A stretch of 64,000 bases of DNA from Labilithrix sp. GTDB taxonomy: Bacteria; Myxococcota_A; Polyangia; Polyangiales; Polyangiaceae. This document shows, piece by piece, positions 23,410 through 32,227 of the stretch (position 1 is its first letter; each line of letters opens with the position of its first letter). Location of the stretch: positions 124,001 to 188,000 of the forward strand of contig JAHBWD010000004.1 of NCBI GenBank assembly GCA_019637175.1. Reading direction: 5' to 3'. Made by a program: the position numbers and the translations under genes. Below the pieces are notes generated by a model. It did no database searches. It worked only from the letters and a program-made list of their open reading frames with translations, and was not told the DNA's origin.

Positions 23410-25692
23410 ATGCGGAAATTTTACGGCGCGTTCGCCGCGGCGTGTCTCGCGGTGGCGACGGCGGTGGGCGCGTGCGGGACCGACGTCGGCGAGGCGACCT
23501 TCCCTCCTCCTGACGGTGACGCGGCGCCGATCGACGATCCGTCGGGGCCGATCCTCGGCGACTCGTCGATGAACCCCGACGCGCTCGCGCTCACGATCTC
23601 GCCGATCGATCAAGTCGTGACGTACGCGTCGGGATCGGCCGCGCCGACGATCCAGTACGTCGCACGGACGGCGGGCTCGCAAGTCCCCGCGGCGTTCACG
23701 ATCGATCGCGGCGAGATCGGCACGATCGGCCTCACGAGCGGCCTCTTCACCGCGTCGGGCAACGTCGGCGGCAAGGCGAAGATCACCGCGGCGTGGAACG
23801 GCAAGACCGCGAGCACCACCGTGACGGTGAAGCTGAAGATCACGCAGAACGGCGGCGCGGACGCCGACGCCGGCGCCGACGGCGGCGCGGGAGGCAACGG
23901 CGGCGTGGGCGGCGAAGGCCCGGGCGGCCCGGTCGCCGCCGGGACGATCACGATCCTCAAGGGCGCGGCGCAGGCCGACGCCGGCATGACCTTCCTCTAT
24001 CCGTACGACAAGACCGTATGGCCGCGCGGCATCCTCGCGCCGCTGCTCCAGTGGACGCCGGGCGCGCAAGGCGACTACGACGCCGTCTACATCAAGCTGA
24101 CCGAAGCGGCGTTCGAGTACGAAGGCTTCTTCGCGAAGACGGCGACGCCGTTCATCCATCACCCGATCCCGCAGAACGCGTGGAAGCAGCTCCTCTCTTC
24201 GAACGCGGGCGAAGACGTCGACGTCACGCTCGTCTTCGCGAAGAACGGCGCCGCCTACGGTCCGCTCAAGGAGAAGTGGAAGGTCGCGTCGGCGCCGCTC
24301 AAGGGCATCGTCTATTACAACTCCTACGGCACGCGCCTCGCGAAGAACTTCACCGGAGCGATGGGCGGCGACGGCATGTTCGGCGGCGCGACGCTCGGCA
24401 TCCGCGGAGGCTCCACCGATCCGACGCTCGTCGCCGGAGGCGACGGCGACGCGACGTACTGCCGCGTCTGCCACTCCGTCGCGGCCAACGGATCGGTGCT
24501 CATCACCCAGAGGCGCCTCGGCGGCGACCGCCAATTCTCGACCTACGATCTCAAGACCGGCGCCGAGACGACGATGAGCCCCGAAGGCGGCAACGCGTCG
24601 ACGACGCTCGCGCGCTACGCGTGGCCCGCGATCTATCCCGACGGCTCGCTCTTCCTCGGCGACTCGAGCCCGGCCGACGGCTCTTCGAGCGCGGCGAACG
24701 AGCTCTTCGAGGTCGTGAGCGGCGCCGGCCCCGTGACCCCGACGCAGGTGGCGGCGACGGGTTGGCCCGCCGGATTCCGCGCGGCGCTCCCGGCGTTCTC
24801 GCCCAACGGCAAGAGGCTCGCGTTCACGATGTTCGCCGGCGCGACGGGCGCCGACGGTCGCAGCCTCGGCGTGATCAGCTTCGACAAAGCGACGAAGGCG
24901 TTCTCCGCGCTGACGTCGATCTACACGCCGCCCGACGCGGCGCACACCGCGGTCTATCCGTCGTTCCTCCCGACGAACGACGGCATCGTGTTCCAAGTCG
25001 AGACCCGGTACAACGGCCACGACTTCGGTGGAACGCGGTCTGACGCCGACGTCTCGCCGCCCGATCCCCGCGCGAGCGTGGGCACGCGCGCCGAGCTCTG
25101 GTGGGTCGATCTCAAGGGCGCGACGCCGGTCGCGAAGCGCCTCGACGTGCTCAACGGCAGCGGCTATCTCCCGACGGGCCCGAACGCGCACGACGACGAC
25201 GCGACGCTCAACTACGAGCCGACGGTGAACCCCGTTCCTTCGGGCGGCTACGCGTGGGTCGTCTTCACGAGCCGGCGCCTCTACGGCAACGTCGCGACGA
25301 TCAACCCGTACTACAGCGATCCGCGCTACCACGATCTCACGGCGACACCGACGCCGAAGAAGCTGTGGGTCGCCGCGATCGATCTCAACGCGCCCGCAGG
25401 CACCGATCCGAGCCACCCGGCGTTCTACCTCCCCGCGCAGGAGCTGCTCGCGGGCAACTCGCGCGGCTACTGGGTCGTCGATCCGTGCAAGAGCGACGGC
25501 AACGCCTGCGAGACCGGCGACGAGTGCTGCGGCGGCTTCTGCCGCCCCGACAGCGCAGGCAAGCTCGTGTGCACGGCCACCGTCCCGACGTGCGCGCAGG
25601 AGTTCGAGAACTGCAAGTCGAACGCCGACTGCTGCAACACGCCCGCGTTCCAGTGCGTCAACGGCCGCTGCGCGCTCGGCGCACCGAAATGA
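23410..25692 (+). CDS. Heme-motif lipoprotein with beta-propeller and Cys-rich tail
   Basis: 760 residues from ATG 23410; the open frame upstream overlaps the peptidase gene. The lipobox is AVGAC. An Ig-like segment (to about 140) is joined by a low-complexity Asp/Gly/Ala linker to a region containing one c-type heme motif, CRVCH (Cys351, Cys354, His355). A TolB/WD40-like propeller follows (FSPNGKRLAFTMF, YPSFLPTNDGIVF). The last 60 residues are rich in Cys with two knottin-like blocks (GDECCGGFC and NADCCNTPAFQC). It should be exposed on the cell surface or in the periplasm. No family was recognised for the whole. Confidence 0.85.
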   Translation: MRKFYGAFAAACLAVATAVGACGTDVGEATFPPPDGDAAPIDDPSGPILGDSSMNPDALALTISPIDQVVTYASGSAAPTIQYVARTAGSQVPAAFTIDRGEIGTIGLTSGLFTASGNVGGKAKITAAWNGKTASTTVTVKLKITQNGGADADAGADGGAGGNGGVGGEGPGGPVAAGTITILKGAAQADAGMTFLYPYDKTVWPRGILAPLLQWTPGAQGDYDAVYIKLTEAAFEYEGFFAKTATPFIHHPIPQNAWKQLLSSNAGEDVDVTLVFAKNGAAYGPLKEKWKVASAPLKGIVYYNSYGTRLAKNFTGAMGGDGMFGGATLGIRGGSTDPTLVAGGDGDATYCRVCHSVAANGSVLITQRRLGGDRQFSTYDLKTGAETTMSPEGGNASTTLARYAWPAIYPDGSLFLGDSSPADGSSSAANELFEVVSGAGPVTPTQVAATGWPAGFRAALPAFSPNGKRLAFTMFAGATGADGRSLGVISFDKATKAFSALTSIYTPPDAAHTAVYPSFLPTNDGIVFQVETRYNGHDFGGTRSDADVSPPDPRASVGTRAELWWVDLKGATPVAKRLDVLNGSGYLPTGPNAHDDDATLNYEPTVNPVPSGGYAWVVFTSRRLYGNVATINPYYSDPRYHDLTATPTPKKLWVAAIDLNAPAGTDPSHPAFYLPAQELLAGNSRGYWVVDPCKSDGNACETGDECCGGFCRPDSAGKLVCTATVPTCAQEFENCKSNADCCNTPAFQCVNGRCALGAPK

Positions 25693-25704
25693 CGCGCTCG
25701 GCGC

Positions 25705-25730
25705 GACGCCCATCGCGCGCGACGGGCGTC
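25705..25730. terminator. Hairpin between convergent lipoprotein genes
   Basis: GACGCCC (25705-25711) and GGGCGTC (25724-25730) form a perfect 7-bp GC-rich stem with a 12-base loop in the 36 bases between two convergent stops. A bidirectional terminator is likely, though there is no T-tract. Confidence 0.45.
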
Positions 25731-26592
25731 ACCGATCGCGCACGCGACGCGTGAGACGAAACGTGCCTGCCGGCGCCGGCGAAGCGTCGGCCTCGGCGTA
25801 GCTTCCGGAGAAGTCGAGCGAGGTGAGGCGCGCGTCGCGGAGGCGTACGCGCGCTTCGCCGTGCACCTTCATGCGCAGGCCGCCCTCGCTCGAGGCGTCG
25901 AGCGAGACCTCGAAGACACCGTCGCCTCCGCCGGTGCGGACGAGCGTCGCGGATCCCGACGCGAGCGTCCAGGCGCGAGGGTGGATGACGCGGAGGATCG
26001 CGGCGGCGAGATCGTCGCGGCGCTCGCCGATCCGCATGGCTTCCACGGGGAGCACCTGATCGACGCGGGCGCGCGCGCCGAGATCGGGGAACACGTCGAG
26101 GACGCGCTGCGCCTCCTCCGTCGAGACGCCCTGCGCGCCGGCCGGGTCGCGCACGTGAGGCGCTCGCGCGTCCACCACGTACTCTTTGCCGTCGATCGCC
26201 GTGGGCTTCTCGGCGCCCTGATAGCCGTTGGTGTTCCGCGTGAAGCGAAGGCGGACACGCGACGGCGCGGGTCCGTCGACCGCGAGCACCTCCGCCTCGT
26301 AGTCGGATGCATAAGTGGAGAGCTGCTCGCCGCCCTGCGGATCGTCCGATCGGCTCTCGGCGAAGACGGCGACGGCCCATTTTTCCCCGACCGCGGCGGG
26401 GGGATGCCCGAACCGGACCCCGTCGGCAGGATCGCCTCCGTCGACGGGAGCGAGCCGATCGGCGAGAGGAGGCACGACGAGATCGGCAGAAGGCCCGACC
26501 GCCTCGCGCTCGGGTTTGCACGCGAGCAAGAGCGGCTGTCCCACAACGACTGCCAATACACCCACACGCAAGATGGTCACTGCGGCGGCCAC
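25729..26592 (-). CDS. Lipoprotein of unknown function
   Basis: 287 residues from GTG 26592; a GTG 12 bases further in is possible. The signal peptide VTILRVGVLAVVVGQPLLLAC ends in the lipobox LLAC (lead residues quoted in part). The mature protein is a soluble domain of beta strands with a central YVVDARAPHVRDP segment and a C-terminal RLTSLDFSGSYAE. No known domain, but it could be a lipoprotein of the DUF-type beta-sandwich class. It lies 41 bases from a divergent gene with its own ribosome site. Confidence 0.78.
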   Translation of the reverse strand: MAAAVTILRVGVLAVVVGQPLLLACKPEREAVGPSADLVVPPLADRLAPVDGGDPADGVRFGHPPAAVGEKWAVAVFAESRSDDPQGGEQLSTYASDYEAEVLAVDGPAPSRVRLRFTRNTNGYQGAEKPTAIDGKEYVVDARAPHVRDPAGAQGVSTEEAQRVLDVFPDLGARARVDQVLPVEAMRIGERRDDLAAAILRVIHPRAWTLASGSATLVRTGGGDGVFEVSLDASSEGGLRMKVHGEARVRLRDARLTSLDFSGSYAEADASPAPAGTFRLTRRVRDR

Positions 26593-26633
26593 GCGAGAGG
26601 TGTACCTTTGATCTCTCCCTGGAGGAACCTGGC

Positions 26634-27971
26634 GTGGCAAAGCCGAGGAACGATCGCAATCAGGCAGTCACGAAGTTCTGCCTCGCGATGGAAGATCATC
26701 GTCGCACCGAAGCCGGCCGAGTGAGGACCTCCAAGGAGTTCGTCGCCCACTTCTTCCCCTACGACGAGCAGAAGGTCAAAGATCAGGTCTTCCTTCACAT
26801 GCCGAACGAGGTTCGCGGGCCCGTGCTCGCGAAGTGGGGGATCCGCGGCGCGAAGGCTGCGCTCAAAGACGACGACGAGAAGGTTCGCTACGTCGTCCAC
26901 GACGCGCTCGTCGCCGGCGACATCGACGACGTCGCGTTCGAGGCCGGCATCACGTCGGAGATCCTCGTCGACTGGATCGTCCTCGCCGAATGGTGGTCGT
27001 TCTGGCGCAACGGCCGGCTGACGGGCGCCGCGATCCAGAAGGCGCTCGCGACGGCGCGCGAGCTGCACCTCATCGACGACAAGTGGTTCTTGCTCAACGT
27101 CCAGGGCCGCGGCGGGAAGCTCAAGGGCACCGACGTGCTGTGCGACACGCTGAGCAAGGATCAGATCGTCGCGTGGGTGCGCAAGATCCACGAGACCGGC
27201 GACGGCTCGCCCGCGGGGATCATCGCCGCGGTCGGCTGGGAGACGGTCTTGGTGAAGACGGCGCAAGACGCGCTGCTCTTCGCGCTCGACGCGTTCGCGC
27301 GAAAGGCCGGCCTCGCGCCGGAGGTGGCGGAGACGAAGACGTCCATCGGCGGTGCAGCTCTCTCCGGCGGCGCTGCACCGCAATCGTCATCGATCAACGC
27401 CGGTCGCCTCTCGCACGCGGCGGAAGCCGCGCCTGCGAGCAACGAGCCCGAGACGGCGAGGCACGCTCGGCTCCCCGAGAATCACCCGACGGTGAGCGCC
27501 CCGGTCGACGCGGCGGCGCTCGCCGAGGCCGACGCGCTCGCGGCGCAGGCGCGCCGTCACGACTCCGGCATCCCCGTCGCGATCCCGGACGTGCCTGCGA
27601 TCGACGGAGGCGAAGACGCGCCTCCGAGCACCGACGAGCGCGAAGAGAGCCCTCGCCTCGCGGAAGCGCGCGAGGCGATGATGGCGACGCTCATGCAGAG
27701 CGAAGCGAAGCAGAAAGCGGTGATCTCGCGCGAGCCGTGGGACGAGTCGGAGATCCCGGCGAAGCCCTCGTCGCTCGAGTGGCCGGAGCCTCCGCCGGTC
27801 GTCGCGTCGCCGGCGAACGGCGAGGCCACCTCGTCGGCGCCGCCCGCGAGCCTCGAGCTCATCGAAGACCCCGACGCTCCGAAGGTCGCGCCGCCTCCGC
27901 CGAAGGTGCCCGCCCCGAATCCGCCGCCCGTCCCGCGAAAGGGCGGCAACCCTCCGCCACGCCTGAAGTAG
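26634..27971 (+). CDS. Hypothetical protein with helical N-domain and Pro-rich tail
   Basis: 445 residues from GTG 26634, preceded by GGAGG nine bases upstream. Residues 1-230 are helical and carry conserved-looking aromatic blocks ([51 protein letters not shown]). From about 245 onward it is Ala/Glu/Pro-rich and predicted disordered, ending in [10 protein letters not shown]. No signal peptide or membrane segment. The N-domain was not recognised. It is 67 bases before the TM2-protein gene, on the same strand. Confidence 0.82.
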   Translation: MAKPRNDRNQAVTKFCLAMEDHRRTEAGRVRTSKEFVAHFFPYDEQKVKDQVFLHMPNEVRGPVLAKWGIRGAKAALKDDDEKVRYVVHDALVAGDIDDVAFEAGITSEILVDWIVLAEWWSFWRNGRLTGAAIQKALATARELHLIDDKWFLLNVQGRGGKLKGTDVLCDTLSKDQIVAWVRKIHETGDGSPAGIIAAVGWETVLVKTAQDALLFALDAFARKAGLAPEVAETKTSIGGAALSGGAAPQSSSINAGRLSHAAEAAPASNEPETARHARLPENHPTVSAPVDAAALAEADALAAQARRHDSGIPVAIPDVPAIDGGEDAPPSTDEREESPRLAEAREAMMATLMQSEAKQKAVISREPWDESEIPAKPSSLEWPEPPPVVASPANGEATSSAPPASLELIEDPDAPKVAPPPPKVPAPNPPPVPRKGGNPPPRLK

Positions 27972-28038
27972 ATTTCTCAGGAAGCTTCGCAGCACCTCGC
28001 CGTATCAGAGCGAGCACCAAACTCGACAGGAGCCAATC

Positions 28039-28257
28039 ATGAGCAACGGTGAGCAGAAAGCCTGGATGACGACTCTTCTCCTCTGTGCGTTCGCGGGGAC
28101 GCTCGGGGTTCACCGCTTCTACGTGGGCAAGATCGGCAGCGGCGTCGCGCAGCTGCTCACCCTCGGGGGCTGCGGGATCTGGACGCTCATCGATCTCATC
28201 ATGATCCTGACCGGCAAGTTCACCGACGCGCAGGGCCGCCCGCTGCTCAAGCAGTGA
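28039..28257 (+). CDS. TM2-domain membrane protein
   Basis: 72 residues with a clear AGGAG ribosome site. Two membrane helices flank the TM2 motif: [21 protein letters not shown] then [20 protein letters not shown] (first helix 21 residues, quoted loosely). The short linker GKIGSG and the tail [14 protein letters not shown] are typical. TM2 proteins are widespread small membrane proteins of unknown function. A perfect hairpin terminator follows 24 bases after the stop. Confidence 0.93.
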   Translation: MSNGEQKAWMTTLLLCAFAGTLGVHRFYVGKIGSGVAQLLTLGGCGIWTLIDLIMILTGKFTDAQGRPLLKQ

Positions 28258-28280
28258 TCGCCAACCCGTGAGGGTTCGCC

Positions 28281-28310
28281 GAGACCCCGCGCTTCACGGC
28301 GCGGGGTCTC
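28281..28310. terminator. Perfect 12-bp bidirectional terminator hairpin
   Basis: GAGACCCCGCGC (28281-28292), loop TTCACG, GCGCGGGGTCTC (28299-28310), followed by TTCACTTT. It sits between the convergent TM2 gene and a lipoprotein gene. A small extra stem AACCC-GTGA-GGGTT lies at 28263-28276. Confidence 0.9.
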
Positions 28311-28311
28311 T

Positions 28312-29217
28312 TCACTTTCGCCGGTAGCCGACGACCGTGAGCGCCGGCAGCTCGCTGCCCGGATCGGGCACGACGCGCCCCTCTCGAACGCGGCCCGCGC
28401 CGATCGACACGAACGATCCCTCTTCGATCGCGCGCGTGTCGTCGAGCTGCGTGCCCGATCCGCCGAGGACGAACAGCTCGACGGCGGCTCCTTCGGGCAG
28501 CCCCTTCGGGTTCGGGAGCTTGAACTTCACCTTCGGCTTGCCCGCGAAGACGCTCACGTTCATCGCGGGACCGAACGCGTAGAGGCCGTCGAGCGCGAGC
28601 TCCGGCGGAAGGAAGCACGGCCTCTCGCCGTCGGTGACCGGCGCGGCGGAGAGCTTGTCGTAGAGATCGCCCTCGACGAGATCGTCGGGCGCGAAGGTGA
28701 GCTCGAGGCCGCCGGCGAACGAGACCGTGCGCGTTTGCGCGGCGTCTCCGCGCGGCGGAAGGCTCGTCGGCGCGTCGAGCGAGTAAACGCGCAGATCGCG
28801 CGCGAGATCGAGCACGCCGTCGATCGCGCTCAGCGCGGGCGCGCAGTACGCGTCCGAGAGGCGCCGCCCTTCGGGCGGGATGACGCGCACGGAGAGGCGC
28901 TCCATGCACCGATTCGGCTCCCTCACGAGCACGGTGTACCAGCCGCCTTCGGTCGTCTTCACCCACGGCAGGCAGACCGCGCTGTCGGGGTGATAGGCGC
29001 AGTACGCGACGCTCGCGCCGACGAGGATCTCGCCCCCGTCGGTCGTGACGCGCCCCGTGGAGCCGGCGAGCCAGCTCGCGTTGCACGACGCGGGCTTCGT
29101 TCGCTCGGTCTCCGAGAGGGTGATCGTCGGGCGGGGAACGACGGGCGCCTCGCTCGCCGGCGCGCTCGAAGAGCACGCCGCCGCGAAGGCGCCGAGCGCG
29201 AGGACGCAGCGACGCAT
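28312..29217 (-). CDS. Lipoprotein of unknown function
   Basis: 301 residues from ATG 29217, two bases after the preceding stop. The signal peptide MRRCVLALGAFAAACSS carries the lipobox AAAC. The mature region contains scattered Cys pairs (TKPASCNASW, AYCAYHPDSAVCLPW, EPNRCMERL, DAYCAPALS) that suggest disulfides and export, and a C-terminal beta-rich domain (KPKVKFKLPNPKGLPEGAAV). No relative recognised. It is the last gene before the terminator in a four-gene minus-strand run of secreted proteins. Confidence 0.8.
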   Translation of the reverse strand: MRRCVLALGAFAAACSSSAPASEAPVVPRPTITLSETERTKPASCNASWLAGSTGRVTTDGGEILVGASVAYCAYHPDSAVCLPWVKTTEGGWYTVLVREPNRCMERLSVRVIPPEGRRLSDAYCAPALSAIDGVLDLARDLRVYSLDAPTSLPPRGDAAQTRTVSFAGGLELTFAPDDLVEGDLYDKLSAAPVTDGERPCFLPPELALDGLYAFGPAMNVSVFAGKPKVKFKLPNPKGLPEGAAVELFVLGGSGTQLDDTRAIEEGSFVSIGAGRVREGRVVPDPGSELPALTVVGYRRK

Positions 29218-29219
29218 CG

Positions 29220-30041
29220 TCAGCGCGCCAGGCCGAGCGCGGCGCGGATCTCGGCGGGCTCGTCGATCTGACCCGTCTCGCCGATGACGTTGCCGGGTTT
29301 CATGATGAGCGCGATGCGCGCGCCCGACGAGCTCGTTCGCTGGGGAATGAAGCCGTTCCAGTGGTTGGGGCTGCCGCCGGCGGCGCTGCCCGCGGGCTCG
29401 TACGCGAGGATGAAGCGGTCGCCGAGGGCGAAGCGCCTGCGGAGGCCTTCCGCGGTGCCCGCCGAGCCCGGGGCGCCCTGCGGGTTGTCGGTCGAGACGA
29501 GCACGACGTCGGCGCCGTCGGCCTTGAGCTGATCGAGCACGTTGCCCGGCTTCGTCCACACGCCGAGCTTCTGCATGCAGATGCCGCACGTCTCGGTGAC
29601 GCCGAGCATGTAGATCGGCTTGGCGCAGTTGGCGCGCAGATCATAGGTGCCGCCCTTCGCGAGCGGCAGCGTGCCCGACTTTGCGATCTTGCCGATCGTC
29701 GTGCCGACCGTGCCCGTGGGCGGACAGCTCACGCCCGGCGGAACCGCCGTCTCGCACTTGTTCGCCGAGGAGCAGGTCTGCTTGCCGGCGCACGTTCCAC
29801 ACTCGCCGCCGCAGCCGTCGGATCCGCACTCCTTGTCGCGGCAGCTCGGGGAGCAGCTCTCGTCGGGGGTGCTCGGATCGGAGTCGGTCGCCCGCTCGCC
29901 GTCTTGGCTCTCGCTCCCGTCCGGCGCCGCTCGCGACGCCCCGGAAGAGCCGCCGGTCACCGTGGTCGTTCCCACGGTGCACGCGGTGAGGGCGCCGAGC
30001 GCCGCGAAGACGAAGAGGTGCCTGATTCCCCGGTAAGCCAT
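29220..30041 (-). CDS. Cys-rich lipoprotein with thioredoxin-like domain
   Basis: 273 residues. The signal peptide ends with lipobox LTAC. Residues 55-95 form a Cys-rich knot (SCSPSCRDKECGSDGCGGEC, then GTCAGKQTC). From about 105 it looks like a thioredoxin/AhpC-type fold with CGIC in the active-site position (GVTETCGICMQKLGVW) followed by LKADGADVVLVSTDNP. It would be a surface or periplasmic disulfide or redox protein. The neighbouring upstream gene is a diheme dehydrogenase fusion, which suggests a shared oxidative role; that is inference. Confidence 0.82.
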   Translation of the reverse strand: MAYRGIRHLFVFAALGALTACTVGTTTVTGGSSGASRAAPDGSESQDGERATDSDPSTPDESCSPSCRDKECGSDGCGGECGTCAGKQTCSSANKCETAVPPGVSCPPTGTVGTTIGKIAKSGTLPLAKGGTYDLRANCAKPIYMLGVTETCGICMQKLGVWTKPGNVLDQLKADGADVVLVSTDNPQGAPGSAGTAEGLRRRFALGDRFILAYEPAGSAAGGSPNHWNGFIPQRTSSSGARIALIMKPGNVIGETGQIDEPAEIRAALGLAR

Positions 30042-30082
30042 GTGGGCCGTAGTACGCGGCCCGGCGCGCGACCCTTCCTCGA

Positions 30083-32188
30083 CTACGGGCAGGCGGCCGG
30101 AAGTGCGCGGATCCAGGTCTCTATTGCGCTCACTCCGGCCTCGTCGACGACGCGCGTGGCGAGCTGGGGCATGCGGCTCGCGTCGAGCGCCCGCATCCGG
30201 AGGGCGAGCGTGGAGCGCGACGGATCGCCCGGGGCGACGAGCTTCGCTCCCGCGACGCCGAGATCGCCGGCTTGGGGCGCGACGTCACAGGTCTTCGTCT
30301 CCGCGAACGACTTGTCGATCCGGAGATCGAACGTGGCCGCGCCCGCGCCCGCGCCTTCGCGATGACACATCGAGCAGTTCGCGTGGAGATAGCCCCGCGC
30401 TCTCTCTTCGGCGCTCCCTTCCGACGTCGCCGAGCGAAGCGGCGCGAGCGCGCCCGGCCTCATCGGCACGTCGACGACGTTCGCGAACCGCGCGAGCTGG
30501 TTCGTTCCCGTTCCGTCGTCGCGATCGAGCTGCCGCGCCTCGAGGCCGAGCGTGAAGCCCGCCGCCGGCGTGTGGCAGGCGAAGCACTCCGCGCGCGAGG
30601 GGAAGTACCACGAGCCCCCGTTCGGCAGCGGCTTGACCTTGCCGGCGGGGAGGAGGATCGCGTCGGTCTGCTCGTCGTTCCACTCGTACGAGTAGCCCGC
30701 CCACGACATGTCCTCGTAGCGAACGAACAGGCGCGTCTCGATGCGCTTGCCGCCGATCACGAACGTCTTCACCGCGACGCTGCTCGGAGGCAGGTCGAGA
30801 TCGCCGTCGGGGAGCACCGTCGCCTTCCTGCCGGGGACGATCGAGACCCATCGCTCCTTGTCGGCGCCGTCCGACCAGAGCGGGCTGTTGACGTCGTACG
30901 CGATGAGGCCGGGCGGCGGGCGCGAAGGGTTCTTCGGATCGAGGCAGCCCGTCTCGCTCAGCTTCACGCCCGGGCCTTCGGGCGGCGCGGTCTCGTCGCC
31001 GGGGAGGAGCTGGTTGATCTTCCCCGTCGCGTAGTCGGCGACGTAGATCTCGCCGTCCGCGTCTTGCGCGAACGTCGAGATCTTGAAGTTCGTCTGCGCG
31101 AGCAAGAGCGCGACGAACGCTCCTTCGGGGGTCTGATCGACCGCCCAGATGCGACCGCTGCCGAAGTCGCCGTACACGTACTTGCCGTAGAGCGCAGGCA
31201 GCTTCGATCCGCGGTAGACGTAGCCGCCCGTGACCGACACGCCGTCGGCGCGGCCGTACTCGACGACCGGGTCGATGAAGCCCTCGGTCGGGCACGTCGT
31301 CGCGTTGAAGCAGTGCTTGCCCTCGCGGACGTTCCACCCGTAGTTGCCGCCGAGCACGATGCGATCGATCTCTTCGTACTTGCCCTGGCCGACGTCGCCG
31401 GCCCACAGCTCGCCCGTCACGGTGTCGAACGCGAACTTCCACGGGTTGCGCAGCCCGTAGGCGTAGATCTCCGGGCGCCCGCCGCCGGCGGCGAACGGGT
31501 TCGACGGAGGGATCGCATACGGATCGCCGCCGTTCGGATCGATCCGCAGGATCTTGCCGAGCAGGCTGTTCTTGTCTTGCCCGCTCCCGAGCGGATCGCC
31601 GCCCGAGCCGCCGTCGCCCATCGAGATGTAGAGGAAGCCGTCGGGGCCGAACGCGATCTTGCCGCCGTTGTGGTTGGAGAACGGATCGTCGACGACGAGG
31701 ATCCGCTTCTCGCTCGCGGGATCGATCGTCGCGCCGCCGTCGGTGCTCGTGTAGCGCGCGATGACCGACTGGAGCGGGAGCGCCGGCGTCGACGGCGTGC
31801 GCCGCTCGCTGAAGTGGAGATAGACGAAGCCGCTCTCGGAGAACTTCGGATCGAACGCGATGCCGAGGAGGCCGAGCTCTCCGCCGGAGACGATCTTCGA
31901 GGAGATGTCGAGCACGGTGGCGACGTCGCCTCCGCCGGGCGAGACCGACTTCACGACGCCGCCCTGCTCGAGCACGTAGAGGCGCCCGCTCGGTCCGAGC
32001 CCGATCTCGATCGGGGCGTCGAACGTGGCGCCGCCCACCGCGGGCATGACCGCGACGCGCGCCTCGGAGACGCGCGGCGGAGGCAGGCACGCACGCGGCG
32101 AGAGCGTCGTGTCGTCACTCGAGCACGCCGCGAGCACGCCGCCGAAGGCGACCGGGAGACCTACGAGACAAGCAAGGAGACGCCGCAC
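30083..32188 (-). CDS. Glucose/sorbosone dehydrogenase-diheme cytochrome c fusion lipoprotein
   Basis: 701 residues with lipobox LAAC near residue 22. Residues 40-370 are the six-bladed GSDH propeller of PQQ-type soluble aldose dehydrogenases (RLYVLEQGGVVKSV, GLLGIAFDPKF, HNGGKIAFGPDGFLYISMGD, YGLRNPWKFAFD). The C-terminal 300 residues resemble the SO2930-type diheme cytochrome family, with heme sites CFACH (Cys535-His539) and CSMCH (Cys605-His609). It would oxidise a sugar or related alcohol and pass electrons through its own hemes. PQQ dependence is inferred from the fold only. Confidence 0.9.
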   Translation of the reverse strand: MRRLLACLVGLPVAFGGVLAACSSDDTTLSPRACLPPPRVSEARVAVMPAVGGATFDAPIEIGLGPSGRLYVLEQGGVVKSVSPGGGDVATVLDISSKIVSGGELGLLGIAFDPKFSESGFVYLHFSERRTPSTPALPLQSVIARYTSTDGGATIDPASEKRILVVDDPFSNHNGGKIAFGPDGFLYISMGDGGSGGDPLGSGQDKNSLLGKILRIDPNGGDPYAIPPSNPFAAGGGRPEIYAYGLRNPWKFAFDTVTGELWAGDVGQGKYEEIDRIVLGGNYGWNVREGKHCFNATTCPTEGFIDPVVEYGRADGVSVTGGYVYRGSKLPALYGKYVYGDFGSGRIWAVDQTPEGAFVALLLAQTNFKISTFAQDADGEIYVADYATGKINQLLPGDETAPPEGPGVKLSETGCLDPKNPSRPPPGLIAYDVNSPLWSDGADKERWVSIVPGRKATVLPDGDLDLPPSSVAVKTFVIGGKRIETRLFVRYEDMSWAGYSYEWNDEQTDAILLPAGKVKPLPNGGSWYFPSRAECFACHTPAAGFTLGLEARQLDRDDGTGTNQLARFANVVDVPMRPGALAPLRSATSEGSAEERARGYLHANCSMCHREGAGAGAATFDLRIDKSFAETKTCDVAPQAGDLGVAGAKLVAPGDPSRSTLALRMRALDASRMPQLATRVVDEAGVSAIETWIRALPAACP

Positions 32189-32227
32189 GCCACGAGCATG
32201 CCGCGTCTCGCACCTGCCGTGAAGCCG

